NCBI RefSeq assembly: GCF_039538005.1
Contig: NZ_BAABBO010000002.1
Location: forward strand, 50,179-114,178
From: Allohahella marinimesophila
GTDB taxonomy: Bacteria; Pseudomonadota; Gammaproteobacteria; Pseudomonadales; Oleiphilaceae
DNA: 64,000 nucleotides
Direction of reading: 5' to 3'
Shown one piece after another: positions 25,271-34,037 of the stretch (positions are counted from its first letter, which is position 1; each line of letters opens with the position of its first letter). A program made the position numbers and the translations under genes. The notes under the pieces are model-generated. The model was not told where the DNA came from. It searched no databases and saw only the letters and a list, made by a program, of their open reading frames with translations.

Positions 25271-26152
25271 TTAGCTGGCCCTGCTTCGGCGAGCCAGCAA
25301 TCCTGCCAGACCTACACCAATCAGAGCCAGTGAGCCAGGGACCGGAACTTCGGTGCCAGTGGTCGGCGGTGTCGGTGCATCTGAAAACGAATTCGCCTGA
25401 ATAAACACACCAGAATCCAGATAGCCGTCGCTGCGATCCGCAATAGCCAGTTTCATTGAGTGCGTGCCGGCCGTCAGACCTGTAATTGACGCAGTGAACA
25501 CGTCGGTGAAGCCGTCGTATTCGATGTCGAAAGCCGCTGAACTACCCAGCCCATCGTTATTGTTGAAAAGTCCACAGTTCATGCCGCTTGCCGTGCCGGT
25601 ATTCCCGCAGTTTACCGTATTCACAGAGACCGGATCGTCTCCGATCAGCGCGATGTTGATGCCATCGACATAGAAGGCGAATACGTCATTGAATTGAGTG
25701 TCGACATACTCGTTATATTCATCCGACGCGAATACATAGTTGAAGAAGAGATCGCCACCCGTGCTCGTGAAATCGAACTCCAGCACATTCGCATCACGGG
25801 TTTCGCCGCTCACCAGGGCATCCAGATCCGCATCCCCGGCACTGCCCCATCGCTTGCCAGCCTCTGATGAACTGTTGGGACCAGTGGCAATGCTGGCCTT
25901 GCCACTGGTGAGCAGGATGCCGCTGTCGATACCGATACCTGCGGATGAGCCGCCGCTGAAAAATGCTGCCTGACCGCTTTCGCCGATATAGTTAACCGAG
26001 GTGCTGTCTGCGCTAACGCCTGATCCTAGAATGCTGGCCAGCAGAGCCTGCCCACTGCTGGTTTCGGTGATCACGAGTGCCGACGCTGAACTGCTGGCCA
26101 GGGCCAAGGCGGCTGAAAGTAATGTGGCACTGAATGCTGCTGAGGTGTTCAT
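25271..26152 (-). CDS. Choice-of-anchor L-type exported protein with PEP-CTERM tail
   Basis: 293 residues. A signal peptide ends near ASA (about residue 25). The mature domain has the features of choice-of-anchor L proteins: SVNYIGESGQAAFFSGG, SGILLTSG, LFFNYVFASDEYNEYVDTQFNDVFAFYVDG, with two Cys in VNCGNTG and MNCGLF. The Thr/Pro linker TPPTTGTEVPVPGS leads to a membrane segment and a basic RRSRAS end, a typical PEP-CTERM signal. It is convergent with the DUF1194 gene (53 bases between stops). It is probably processed by an exosortase elsewhere on the chromosome. Confidence 0.85.
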   Translation of the reverse strand: MNTSAAFSATLLSAALALASSSASALVITETSSGQALLASILGSGVSADSTSVNYIGESGQAAFFSGGSSAGIGIDSGILLTSGKASIATGPNSSSEAGKRWGSAGDADLDALVSGETRDANVLEFDFTSTGGDLFFNYVFASDEYNEYVDTQFNDVFAFYVDGINIALIGDDPVSVNTVNCGNTGTASGMNCGLFNNNDGLGSSAAFDIEYDGFTDVFTASITGLTAGTHSMKLAIADRSDGYLDSGVFIQANSFSDAPTPPTTGTEVPVPGSLALIGVGLAGLLARRSRAS

Positions 26153-26347
26153 AGGTATTCCCTGTGTGTAGTGAGTTGTCGTCAGAGCGGCCTGTCTGGC
26201 TGCGCCCGGAATCAGCGTTAACTGTTCAATGTCATCTGACGGACAGTCGTCCAGGACTGACCCATGAATTTTTTTTCTCGAGTTTTCAGTGGGGCATCCA
26301 CCTTTTCACGGGATGTGACGAAATTTTATGAGGGCGGGACGGACAGC

Positions 26348-26364
26348 GGCAGCTTCGAGCTGCC
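26348..26364. terminator. Short hairpin after fruR
   Basis: GGCAGCTTCGAGCTGCC forms a 7-base stem with a 3-base loop, 33 bases past the fruR stop. It lacks a T-run, so the terminator call is tentative. Confidence 0.35.
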
Positions 26365-26396
26365 CCGGTCGGATGACACGATGCCGGCCCTGAAGG

Positions 26397-27452
26397 CTAT
26401 AGAGCAGCTGTCGCCCAGGTGCGCCAGCGATTCTGCAGCACACGGTCGATCATCACGTTCTCGGGGGTGGAGTCGTCGTCAATCGCTCGTTGCGCGAGTT
26501 GCCAGGCGGCCTCTGCGATAGCTTCGTGTTGCTGAGTGAGTGAATTCACCGGAAAGGGCAGAAAGTCCAGCAGCCGACTGTTGCCGAAAGTGGCCAGGCG
26601 AACAGGCGATACCGACTTGCTCCAGGCTGCCTGCATTTCACTGCGCAAGCCCTCCATCACGCCTTCGAGCAGACTGAACGAGGTCGTGACGATCGCATCC
26701 GGTGTGCGGCCAAGCTCAGACCTGGCTGACTCAAGCGCCGCTTTGCCCGAGGCCATGTCGAAATGGGTGCCATAGAAGCAGTGCTCCGTGAGTTGCGGGA
26801 TATCGGCCACAGCGGCGCGGAAGCCTTGCTCGCGAAGCTGACTGATCTTCATCTCCGGCATGGCGCCAATGAGAACGAGGGCTTTGGCCCGGATGGGGTG
26901 AGAGTCTAGTTCCATGGACCGCACGAGTTCCAGGGCACCCTGCCGGTCGTCGCTGGTCACACTGTAGAAGCTGTCGTTCAGGGGCCGATCGAGCGCGATG
27001 ACTGGCGTACCCTTTCGCTGGATGACGGCATAGGTGTCCTCGGGATCGATCGTGCACGAAGAGACCAGCAAGGCATCGATGCCACGGGACACCATCATGC
27101 GGGCTGCCGCCAGTTCTGTGTCGGCGTCATCGTCCGAGCTTGCGATGATGAGCTGATAGCCCTGAGCGCGCGCCAGCCGTTCGAGGCATTTGGCGATGCG
27201 CAGATAGCTGCGGTTTTCGAAATCGGGAATGATGAAGCCGATCGAACGGCTGCTGCCTCGCCTGAGCGCTGCGGCGGAATGATTTGCCTGATAACCGTGC
27301 TTCAACGCAACTTCTCTGACCTTCAGCTGCGTATCCACACTGATGCGGTATTTCTCGGCCTTACCATTGAGGACGCTACTCACTGTGGCTTTGGAAACAC
27401 CGGCCAACCGGGCAATGTCTTCGAGCTTCACGTCATGGGCCTCCTCAGACAC
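26397..27452 (-). CDS. fruR: Fructose repressor FruR/Cra (LacI family)
   Basis: 351 residues, or 344 if the GTG codon giving VKLEDIARLAGVSK is the start. The N-terminal LacI-type helix-turn-helix and hinge (residues 8-65) are followed by a periplasmic-binding-like effector domain (SIGFIIPDFENRSYLRIAKCLERLARAQGYQL). Along its length it follows enterobacterial Cra: GALPELSVSFLREQGFR in Cra corresponds to GAMPEMKISQLREQGFR here. It binds fructose-1-phosphate and represses the fru operon. It is divergent from fruB, with three Cra-like operators in the gap. Confidence 0.93.
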   Translation of the reverse strand: MSEEAHDVKLEDIARLAGVSKATVSSVLNGKAEKYRISVDTQLKVREVALKHGYQANHSAAALRRGSSRSIGFIIPDFENRSYLRIAKCLERLARAQGYQLIIASSDDDADTELAAARMMVSRGIDALLVSSCTIDPEDTYAVIQRKGTPVIALDRPLNDSFYSVTSDDRQGALELVRSMELDSHPIRAKALVLIGAMPEMKISQLREQGFRAAVADIPQLTEHCFYGTHFDMASGKAALESARSELGRTPDAIVTTSFSLLEGVMEGLRSEMQAAWSKSVSPVRLATFGNSRLLDFLPFPVNSLTQQHEAIAEAAWQLAQRAIDDDSTPENVMIDRVLQNRWRTWATAAL

Positions 27453-27470
27453 AACTGATGAACATGGGGC

Positions 27471-27486
27471 ATAATCGATTCAGCCA
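27471..27486. promoter_or_regulatory. Cra/FruR-like operator 1
   Basis: ATAATCGATTCAGCCA; its complement gives GGCTGAATCGATTAT, close to the Cra half-site consensus TGAATCGATT. It lies 18 bases upstream of the fruR start, fitting autoregulation. Confidence 0.6.
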
Positions 27487-27523
27487 CATTTTTGAACAGA
27501 AGTATATAAAGACTTGCTTTTTA

Positions 27524-27540
27524 TGCTGAACCGTTTCAGT
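27524..27540. promoter_or_regulatory. Cra/FruR-like operator 2 (most symmetric)
   Basis: TGCTGAACCGTTTCAGT is a near-palindrome matching the Cra consensus GCTGAAACGTTTCAGC with one clear mismatch. It lies between the divergent fruR and fruB genes. Confidence 0.75.
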
Positions 27541-27549
27541 ATCCGTAGC

Positions 27550-27564
27550 ATTATCGATTCAGCT
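27550..27564. promoter_or_regulatory. Cra/FruR-like operator 3
   Basis: ATTATCGATTCAGCT; the complement AGCTGAATCGATAAT carries the same core as operator 1. It is 48 bases before the fruB ATG, a position that would block transcription. Confidence 0.6.
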
Positions 27565-27611
27565 AGCTAATATTGTCTCATGAGTCGATTCTGTCGATGG
27601 GGATAACAACA

Positions 27612-30530
27612 ATGCTCAAGCTCAGCGCAAAAGATATCAGCCTACACGCTACTGCCAGCGACAAGGCGGCAGTCATCCGTCAGATCGCCGACGCCATGGT
27701 GGCTTCGGGCCTGGTGGACCCCGCCTACGAGCAGGGTATGCTGGCTCGCGAACAACAGACCTCAACCTATCTGGGCAATGGTATCGCCATTCCTCACGGC
27801 ACTACCGAGACGCGGGACCTGGTAAGGCAAACCGGCATCAAGGTGTTTCGCTTTCCTGAGGGCATCGCGTGGGGCGACAGTGGCGATGAGCCACAGCAGA
27901 TTGTCCATACCGCCATCGGCATTGCAGCCAAATCGGACGAGCACCTGAGCATTCTGCGTCAGCTGACACATGTGATCGGTGATGAAGCCCTGGCCCAGCG
28001 CCTTCACACGTCGGAGGATGTCGAGGAGGTGAGGCAGTTGCTCACTGGCGAACTGGCCGGCGAGCGCACTGCAGGCGGAGATTTTCTGCTCACCAAAGAC
28101 CAGGTCCGCCTGCGTTCGGATGCCAGTACTTTCATGGAGGCGGTGAGCATCGCTGCTGCCCTGCTCTGGACGAACAAGAGCCTGACGCAGGCTGAGCTGG
28201 CGATGCTGCCGTCGGTCAACCCCTTTCATCTTGGCGGCGGCGTCTGGCTGAGTACACTCAGGACCGGCGCTGCGAATGGCGGGGCAGCCGTCGTGCAGCT
28301 GAAAACACCACTGCAGTTTTCTGGCGAAAGACTGCACATGCTGATTGCCATTGCCACGCAAAGCGAACATCACCGCCCGCTGCTCGATCGGCTTGCCGAC
28401 TTGATGATGTCGCATACCCTCGATGAGCTGACAAAAGCCTCTCGCGCCGCGGATGTCGTCCGACTGCTCATGGCGACTGAGCTCAAAGGTCAGCAGGTGG
28501 TTTGTCGGCTCGCCATGCCGCATGGTCTTCATGCCCGACCTGCTGCCATTCTCGCGAAACTGGCGAAGGGCTATGAGAGTCAGATCTGGGTGGAGAACCT
28601 CGATGGCAGTGGCTCTGAAGTCTCGGCTCAAAGCGTCACGAAACTCATCAGTCTGGGCGCCGGGTTGGGTGATCGACTGCGCCTCACCATGGATGGCCCT
28701 GAAGCCGAGGCCGCGCTGGCGAACATCTGCGAGGCGATCGCTGGCGGCCTCGGTGACCCCGTCATTCAGCTGCCAGAGCATGATGAGGATCTGGCTCAGA
28801 CGTTGCAGCCTGCATTGGAGCCGCTGACTGCCGGTGAGAGCCTGCATGGGTTGCAGGGCGCGCCAGGGGTGGCGATAGGCCAGGCTCATGTCATGACGGA
28901 CACGGTCTTCAGCTTTGCCAGGCAGCAGGGGCCCGCAGTGCGGGAGCTCGAACGTCTTCAGCATGCGATCGATCAGGTGTCTGGGGCACTACAGAACAAG
29001 CTTGCGCGAACCACGAACACCGACCTGGCGCAAATTATTGCCATGCACCTGGAGCTGGTGCAAGACCCTGAAATTCGTCGCGACGCCGAGCAGCACATCA
29101 AGACCGGCGATAGTGCCGAATGGGGCTGGCAGCAGAGCTTCGAGGCGCTCGCTGAAACGCAGGAACAGAGTACCGAGCTGTTACTGGCTGAGCGCGCCAT
29201 CGATATTCGCGATGTCGGCAATCAGGTGCTCGGCGAGCTGACGGGTCAGGGCACCCAGGCCAGGGTGAATGAAGAGCACATTCTCATCTGCGAGGAAATA
29301 ACACCGACCGAAATCAGCGAGTGCGATCCGGCGAAGGTGAAAGCCATCGTGAGCGCGGCCGGCGGTATTACTTCCCATGCGGCCATCCTGGCTCGCTCGC
29401 TCGGCATCCCCTTGCTCGTAGCCTGCGGCCCTCGCGTGATGACGGTGACAGAAGGAACATCACTCATCGTCAACTGTGAGGCCCGCACCGTCATCATTGC
29501 ACCGGACGACGAGACGCTGGCGCATGCCCGTTTCGTCATTGCCGATGAGCAGCGCCTGAACGAGCAGGCGCATGCTCAGCGCCTCGAACCAGCCATTACC
29601 ACCGATGGCCACCGGGTAGAAGTGATGGCTAACCTGACGGCTGCAAAAGCGGTTAATGCAGCCATCGAAATTGGCTGTGAGGGTGTCGGACTGTTCCGCT
29701 CCGAATTCATCTATATGGCGCACGCGCAGGAGCCATCCATAGAAGCCCAGCAGGCGGAATATGCCAGCGTCATGGATCAGCTCGGCTCTGAGCGCCCGCT
29801 CATAGTCCGCACCCTTGATATCGGCGGAGACAAGCCCCTGCCCTATATGCCGATGGACGAGGAGGAAAACCCCTTTCTCGGCATTCGCGGCGTCCGGCTG
29901 TCACTGCGCTACCCGGACACCCTGAAACGCCAGTTGCATGCGCTGCTGCGAGCGGCCAATGGGCGTCTGCTCAGAATCATGTTTCCCATGGTGACCGATC
30001 TGAATGAGTGGCGACAGATCAGAGCGATCTATCGCGAGGTCGCTGCTGGCTATCCAGAAGCTCAGATCGAACTCGGCATCATGATCGAAGTGCCGTCGGC
30101 TGCCCTGATGGCAGAGGCCTTTGCGCCGGAGCTGGACTTCTTTTCCGTGGGCACCAACGATCTCACGCAGTACACCCTGGCGATCGATCGTGGACATCCT
30201 GTGTTATCTCGTCAAGCAGATGCGATCAGTCCTGCCGTGCTGAAACTCATCGATCTGACCGTTCAGGCTGCTGACCGACATGGTATCTGGGTTGGCGTCT
30301 GTGGTGAGCTGGCATCGGATCCGCTGGGCGCCACCATTCTCACCGGGCTTGGGGTACGAGAGCTGAGTATGTCTGCCCGGGCAATTCCTCGAATCAAAGC
30401 GCGCCTGCGCACGATTTCACTCCCCGATGCCAGGTCACTGGCTGCACGGGCTCTGGTGGCAGAGAGCAGCGAGGCAGTTCGCGAGCTACTGGCCCCGGCT
30501 TCCCAGACCAGGGAGCACGCTCATGTCTGA
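27612..30530 (+). CDS. fruB: Fructose PTS multiphosphoryl transfer protein (EIIA-HPr-EI)
   Basis: 972 residues from ATG 27612 (GGGGAT upstream). Residues 1-145 are a fructose EIIA domain with active His62 (AIPHGTTE). Residues ~160-290 look like a second, degenerate EIIA copy without the active His context. HPr spans ~298-385 with His307 (GLHARPA). Enzyme I spans ~415-960 with phospho-His589 (GGITSHAAILARS), the PEP site RTLDIGGDKPLPY and a CGELASDP segment. It passes phosphate from PEP to FruA. The gene overlaps fruK by eight bases. This is the soluble, self-sufficient FruB layout found in pseudomonads. Confidence 0.95.
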   Translation: MLKLSAKDISLHATASDKAAVIRQIADAMVASGLVDPAYEQGMLAREQQTSTYLGNGIAIPHGTTETRDLVRQTGIKVFRFPEGIAWGDSGDEPQQIVHTAIGIAAKSDEHLSILRQLTHVIGDEALAQRLHTSEDVEEVRQLLTGELAGERTAGGDFLLTKDQVRLRSDASTFMEAVSIAAALLWTNKSLTQAELAMLPSVNPFHLGGGVWLSTLRTGAANGGAAVVQLKTPLQFSGERLHMLIAIATQSEHHRPLLDRLADLMMSHTLDELTKASRAADVVRLLMATELKGQQVVCRLAMPHGLHARPAAILAKLAKGYESQIWVENLDGSGSEVSAQSVTKLISLGAGLGDRLRLTMDGPEAEAALANICEAIAGGLGDPVIQLPEHDEDLAQTLQPALEPLTAGESLHGLQGAPGVAIGQAHVMTDTVFSFARQQGPAVRELERLQHAIDQVSGALQNKLARTTNTDLAQIIAMHLELVQDPEIRRDAEQHIKTGDSAEWGWQQSFEALAETQEQSTELLLAERAIDIRDVGNQVLGELTGQGTQARVNEEHILICEEITPTEISECDPAKVKAIVSAAGGITSHAAILARSLGIPLLVACGPRVMTVTEGTSLIVNCEARTVIIAPDDETLAHARFVIADEQRLNEQAHAQRLEPAITTDGHRVEVMANLTAAKAVNAAIEIGCEGVGLFRSEFIYMAHAQEPSIEAQQAEYASVMDQLGSERPLIVRTLDIGGDKPLPYMPMDEEENPFLGIRGVRLSLRYPDTLKRQLHALLRAANGRLLRIMFPMVTDLNEWRQIRAIYREVAAGYPEAQIELGIMIEVPSAALMAEAFAPELDFFSVGTNDLTQYTLAIDRGHPVLSRQADAISPAVLKLIDLTVQAADRHGIWVGVCGELASDPLGATILTGLGVRELSMSARAIPRIKARLRTISLPDARSLAARALVAESSEAVRELLAPASQTREHAHV

Positions 30531-31503
30531 GGCAGTGTCAACTTCGGCAAAGGGCACGCGGCGGCCCATCGTCACAGTCACTCTGAATCCGGCACTGGAC
30601 CTTACGCTGCAGGTCCAGCGCTTGCAGACGGGAGAGGTCAATCTGGCTTCGCAGGAACATCTCCGGCCAGCTGGCAAGGGCATCAACGTTGCGCTGGTCC
30701 TGCGTGCGCTCGATCAGGCTGTATGCGTCACCGGTATTCTCGGCCTGGATAACAGGCAGCCTTTTGATTCGCTCTTCGATGAGCTCCGGATGGAGAACCA
30801 TTTCAGTTACACCACCGGCGCCACCCGCATCAACGTCAAGATCTCTGAGCAGGATGGCCGGATCACGGATGTCAATTCGCCAGGTCTGAAGATGTCTGAG
30901 GCTGCGATGACGAGCCTGCGCCTGCAGCTGAGTGCTCTCGATGATGTCGCTGACTTCTTCGTGCTCAGTGGCAGCCTGCCTCAGGGGCTCGAACCGCGAA
31001 CTTATGCCGAGCTAACGTCGCAGCTCAAGACACGCAGGCATCGCGTTATTGTCGATACCAGCGGTGCAGCACTGCAAGCCGTGATCGAGGCCGCGCCTTT
31101 TCTCATCAAGCCCAACGTGCAAGAGCTGTCGCAACTAGCTGGTCGTGAACTCATCACGCAGCAGGACCAGGAGGCAGTGATTCGCGATCTGCTGGCGCAA
31201 GGCATCGAGCATGTAGTGCTGTCGGATGGCGGGCGTGGGGCGCGTTGGTATAACCGGCAAGCGTCATTGCAGGCGATCCCACCAGAAGTGACAGTTGTCA
31301 GCACCGTCGGTGCCGGCGACAGCATGGTGGCAGGGCTGAGCTACGGGCTCTCGAAACAGCTGCCACTCGAAGAGACTTTTCGACTGGCCACAGCGCTGTC
31401 AGCCATGGCGGTCAGCCAGATCGGTGTTGGCGCGACCAGCCCGGCAGAACTCAAACAACTACAACAACAAGTGACTGTGAAGCCACTTCCATTTTCGTTT
31501 TGA
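30523..31503 (+). CDS. fruK: 1-phosphofructokinase
   Basis: 326 residues from ATG 30523; the fruB stop lies inside its first codons. PfkB-family signatures are visible: TVTLNPALDLTL at the start, GKGINVALVLRAL, and the ATP/anion-hole motif VGAGDSMVAGL with the catalytic Asp. It phosphorylates fructose-1-phosphate to fructose-1,6-bisphosphate, thereby removing the effector of FruR. It lies between fruB and fruA in one operon. Confidence 0.95.
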   Translation: MSEAVSTSAKGTRRPIVTVTLNPALDLTLQVQRLQTGEVNLASQEHLRPAGKGINVALVLRALDQAVCVTGILGLDNRQPFDSLFDELRMENHFSYTTGATRINVKISEQDGRITDVNSPGLKMSEAAMTSLRLQLSALDDVADFFVLSGSLPQGLEPRTYAELTSQLKTRRHRVIVDTSGAALQAVIEAAPFLIKPNVQELSQLAGRELITQQDQEAVIRDLLAQGIEHVVLSDGGRGARWYNRQASLQAIPPEVTVVSTVGAGDSMVAGLSYGLSKQLPLEETFRLATALSAMAVSQIGVGATSPAELKQLQQQVTVKPLPFSF

Positions 31504-31512
31504 GGTGTCCTC

Positions 31513-33282
31513 ATGAACGTATTGATTCTGACGCAGTGCCCAGCCGGCCTGACCAGCTGCTATCTCGCCGCAACTGCGCTGACCAGTGCTGCTGCTGAGC
31601 TGAATTGGGCCGTCACCACTGAAATTCATTCCAGTGTCCAGCCACTCCAGGCCTTCAGCGCCGAACAGATTGCAGCTGCTGATCTGGTCATCCTGGCAGC
31701 TGATGGCGAAGTGGACCTTGGGCGTTTCGTTGGCAAGCGCGTATTTCGAGGCGGGGTCGCGGCCTGCCTGACCGACCCCATGCAGTGGCTGCAACTGGCG
31801 GATCGTGAAGCCAGCATTCAGCAGGCTCAAAGCACTGCCGGGGCATCGGTCGGCGCGGCCGCCCAGGCGACTGCCAAGTCTACTGGCGGCACCCAAGCCG
31901 AGACAGCTAAAAAAATCGTTGCTGTGACCGCCTGCCCCACGGGCGTAGCCCACACTTTCATGGCAGCTGAAGCGCTACAGGCTGCAGGTGCCGAGCTTGG
32001 CCATCGTATCAAGGTCGAGACCCGTGGCTCGGTCGGCGCAGCCAATGCGCTCACCGATGAAGACATTGCCGATGCCGATCTGGTCATTCTGGCCGTCGAC
32101 ATCGAGGTGGATGCCACGCGCTTCACCGGGAAGAGGATATATCGCTGTAGTACCGGCGCAGCACTGAAGAAGCCTAAAGACATCATCAATACCGCGCTCA
32201 CCAGCGCCAGAACCGAAAGCGCTGAAGCAGGTGCAGCCCCGGATTCTGCCAAGGAAAAGGCGGGTGTCTACAAGCACCTGATGACCGGCGTCTCCTTCAT
32301 GCTGCCGGTGGTCGTCGCGGGTGGTCTGATCATCGCGCTCTCGTTCGTGTTCGGCATCGAAGCCTTCAAGGAAGAAGGCAGCCTGCCAGCCGCACTCATG
32401 ATGATCGGCGGCGAAACTGCGTTCGCACTGATGATTCCGGTTCTGGCGGGCTATATTGCCTTTTCGATCGCTGACCGGCCGGGTCTCGCACCTGGCCTGA
32501 TTGGTGGCATGCTGGCCAGCTCGCTTGGCGCAGGTTTCCTTGGCGGCATACTCGCTGGCTTCATCGCTGGTTATATTGCCAAGAGCCTCGTGACCTATAT
32601 TCGACTGCCGAAGTCGGTCGAATCGCTCAAACCCATCCTGATCGTGCCCTTGCTGGCAAGTCTGGCGACCGGACTGATCATGATTTACGTTGTTGGTACG
32701 CCGGTAGCGGCGGTCATGTCCAGTCTCACCGGCTTCCTGCAGAGCATGGGATCTACTAACGCCGTTGTGCTCGGCATTATCCTTGGCGCCATGATGTGCT
32801 TCGATCTCGGCGGGCCGGTCAACAAGGCGGCCTACACCTTTGGGGTCGGGCTGCTGGCCAGCCAGACCTACGCCCCAATGGCCGCTATCATGGCGGCGGG
32901 CATGGTGCCGGCTCTGGGGCTCGGGCTGGCTACCTTCATCCGTAAACGCCAGTTCAATCAGACAGAGCAGGAAGCGGGCAAGGCAGCCTTTGTTCTGGGA
33001 CTGTGCTTCATCTCCGAAGGCGCCATTCCTTTTGCAGCGAAAGATCCCATCAGGGTCATTCCTGCCTGCATCGTCGGTGGCGCGACGACCGGCGCCCTGT
33101 CCATGCTGGTCGGCGCGAAGCTGATGGCCCCTCATGGCGGCATTTTCGTGCTGTTCATTCCCAACGCCATAACGCCAGTATTGCTCTACCTGGGAGCAAT
33201 TGCTGCCGGCACGACGGTCACGGCCTTGCTGTACCTGCTGCTCAGGGCAAAGTCGTCCGCACCTGTTACCGCAGCAGCCTGA
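31513..33282 (+). CDS. fruA: Fructose PTS permease EIIBC
   Basis: 589 residues. An N-terminal IIB-like domain (TQCPAGLTS, Cys9) looks degenerate. An Ala-rich linker is followed by the active IIB domain with phospho-Cys141 (VTACPTGVAHTFMAAEALQ) to ~235. The IIC membrane domain runs from ~250 to the end with about nine to ten hydrophobic segments and the motifs LGGPVNKAAYTF and SEGAIPFAAKDP. It transports fructose and phosphorylates it at C1. It starts nine bases after fruK. Confidence 0.95.
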   Translation: MNVLILTQCPAGLTSCYLAATALTSAAAELNWAVTTEIHSSVQPLQAFSAEQIAAADLVILAADGEVDLGRFVGKRVFRGGVAACLTDPMQWLQLADREASIQQAQSTAGASVGAAAQATAKSTGGTQAETAKKIVAVTACPTGVAHTFMAAEALQAAGAELGHRIKVETRGSVGAANALTDEDIADADLVILAVDIEVDATRFTGKRIYRCSTGAALKKPKDIINTALTSARTESAEAGAAPDSAKEKAGVYKHLMTGVSFMLPVVVAGGLIIALSFVFGIEAFKEEGSLPAALMMIGGETAFALMIPVLAGYIAFSIADRPGLAPGLIGGMLASSLGAGFLGGILAGFIAGYIAKSLVTYIRLPKSVESLKPILIVPLLASLATGLIMIYVVGTPVAAVMSSLTGFLQSMGSTNAVVLGIILGAMMCFDLGGPVNKAAYTFGVGLLASQTYAPMAAIMAAGMVPALGLGLATFIRKRQFNQTEQEAGKAAFVLGLCFISEGAIPFAAKDPIRVIPACIVGGATTGALSMLVGAKLMAPHGGIFVLFIPNAITPVLLYLGAIAAGTTVTALLYLLLRAKSSAPVTAAA

Positions 33283-33359
33283 AACGGGCTGGTCAGGTCC
33301 AAGGCTTCAGGGTTACGATGCGGAATCATCTGCGGAGTGACCACGCACCAAGGCTGAGT

Positions 33360-33863
33360 ATGAAAAGCAGATCTTCAGGCGCGAGCAGGGCCTTGGCCTT
33401 GTGGCTTGCCCTCGTGTTTTCACAGCACCTCGCTGCGGAGGTGCTCAAAGGCATCGTAGTCAGCGTTGCCGACGGCGACACTATCACCCTACTGGACGAT
33501 CAGCGAAGGCAGCACAAGATTCGTCTTGGGGGTATCGACGCTCCAGAGCGGAGGCAGGCCTTTGGACAGGTGTCACGATCGAACATGGCCGACCTTGTGT
33601 TCAACAAAGCTGTTGAGGTCGAATGGCACAAGCGTGACCGCTACGACCGCATCATTGGCAAGGTCGTCGTTGCTGGGGAGGATGCCGGATTGACGCAGAT
33701 TCGCATGGGTCTCGCCTGGCATTACAAACACTATCTGAAAGATCAGAGCCCCGAAGACCAAAGGGCCTATGCCATTGCCGAACTGGCTGCCCGAACTGCA
33801 GGAAGCGGTCTCTGGCAACACTCCGATCCGCAGCCGCCCTGGGACTTCCGTCGCAAACGCTGA
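33360..33863 (+). CDS. Secreted thermonuclease-like (SNase-fold) protein
   Basis: 167 residues from ATG 33360. It has a signal peptide (ALALWLALVFSQHLAA), then an SNc domain with KGIVVSVADGDTITLL, IRLGGIDAPERRQAFG and ALA-type catalytic positions (Arg in KIRLGGIDAPE; Glu in the PER segment; a later Arg in HKRDRYDRIIGKV). It probably degrades nucleic acid in the periplasm or outside the cell. It follows fruA by 77 bases but is functionally unrelated. A family of small SNase-like proteins also serves non-nuclease roles, so activity is likely rather than certain. Confidence 0.87.
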   Translation: MKSRSSGASRALALWLALVFSQHLAAEVLKGIVVSVADGDTITLLDDQRRQHKIRLGGIDAPERRQAFGQVSRSNMADLVFNKAVEVEWHKRDRYDRIIGKVVVAGEDAGLTQIRMGLAWHYKHYLKDQSPEDQRAYAIAELAARTAGSGLWQHSDPQPPWDFRRKR

Positions 33864-34037
33864 AACTGCCAACCACTGCCCGCCCTGCCCTGACCGGTAT
33901 CCGCAGCAGATCACATTTCAGCCCCCCCAGCTACTGTACACTTTGCCAGATAAGGTATTTCTATAAAAAGCTGACCCCGGATTCCTGGCTCCATCTGGAA
34001 CGGAGAGGCGGCGTCTACGCAAACGGAAAGTACAGGG

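Noticed and set aside
27762..28964. 400-codon open frame on the minus strand within fruB
   Set aside because: It lies wholly antisense to conserved PTS domains, has no ribosome site or recognisable domain, and arises from the GC-rich codon bias.
31975..33135. 386-codon minus-strand frame within fruA
   Set aside because: Antisense to the IIC domain, with low-complexity His/Arg/Gln-rich translation typical of shadow frames.
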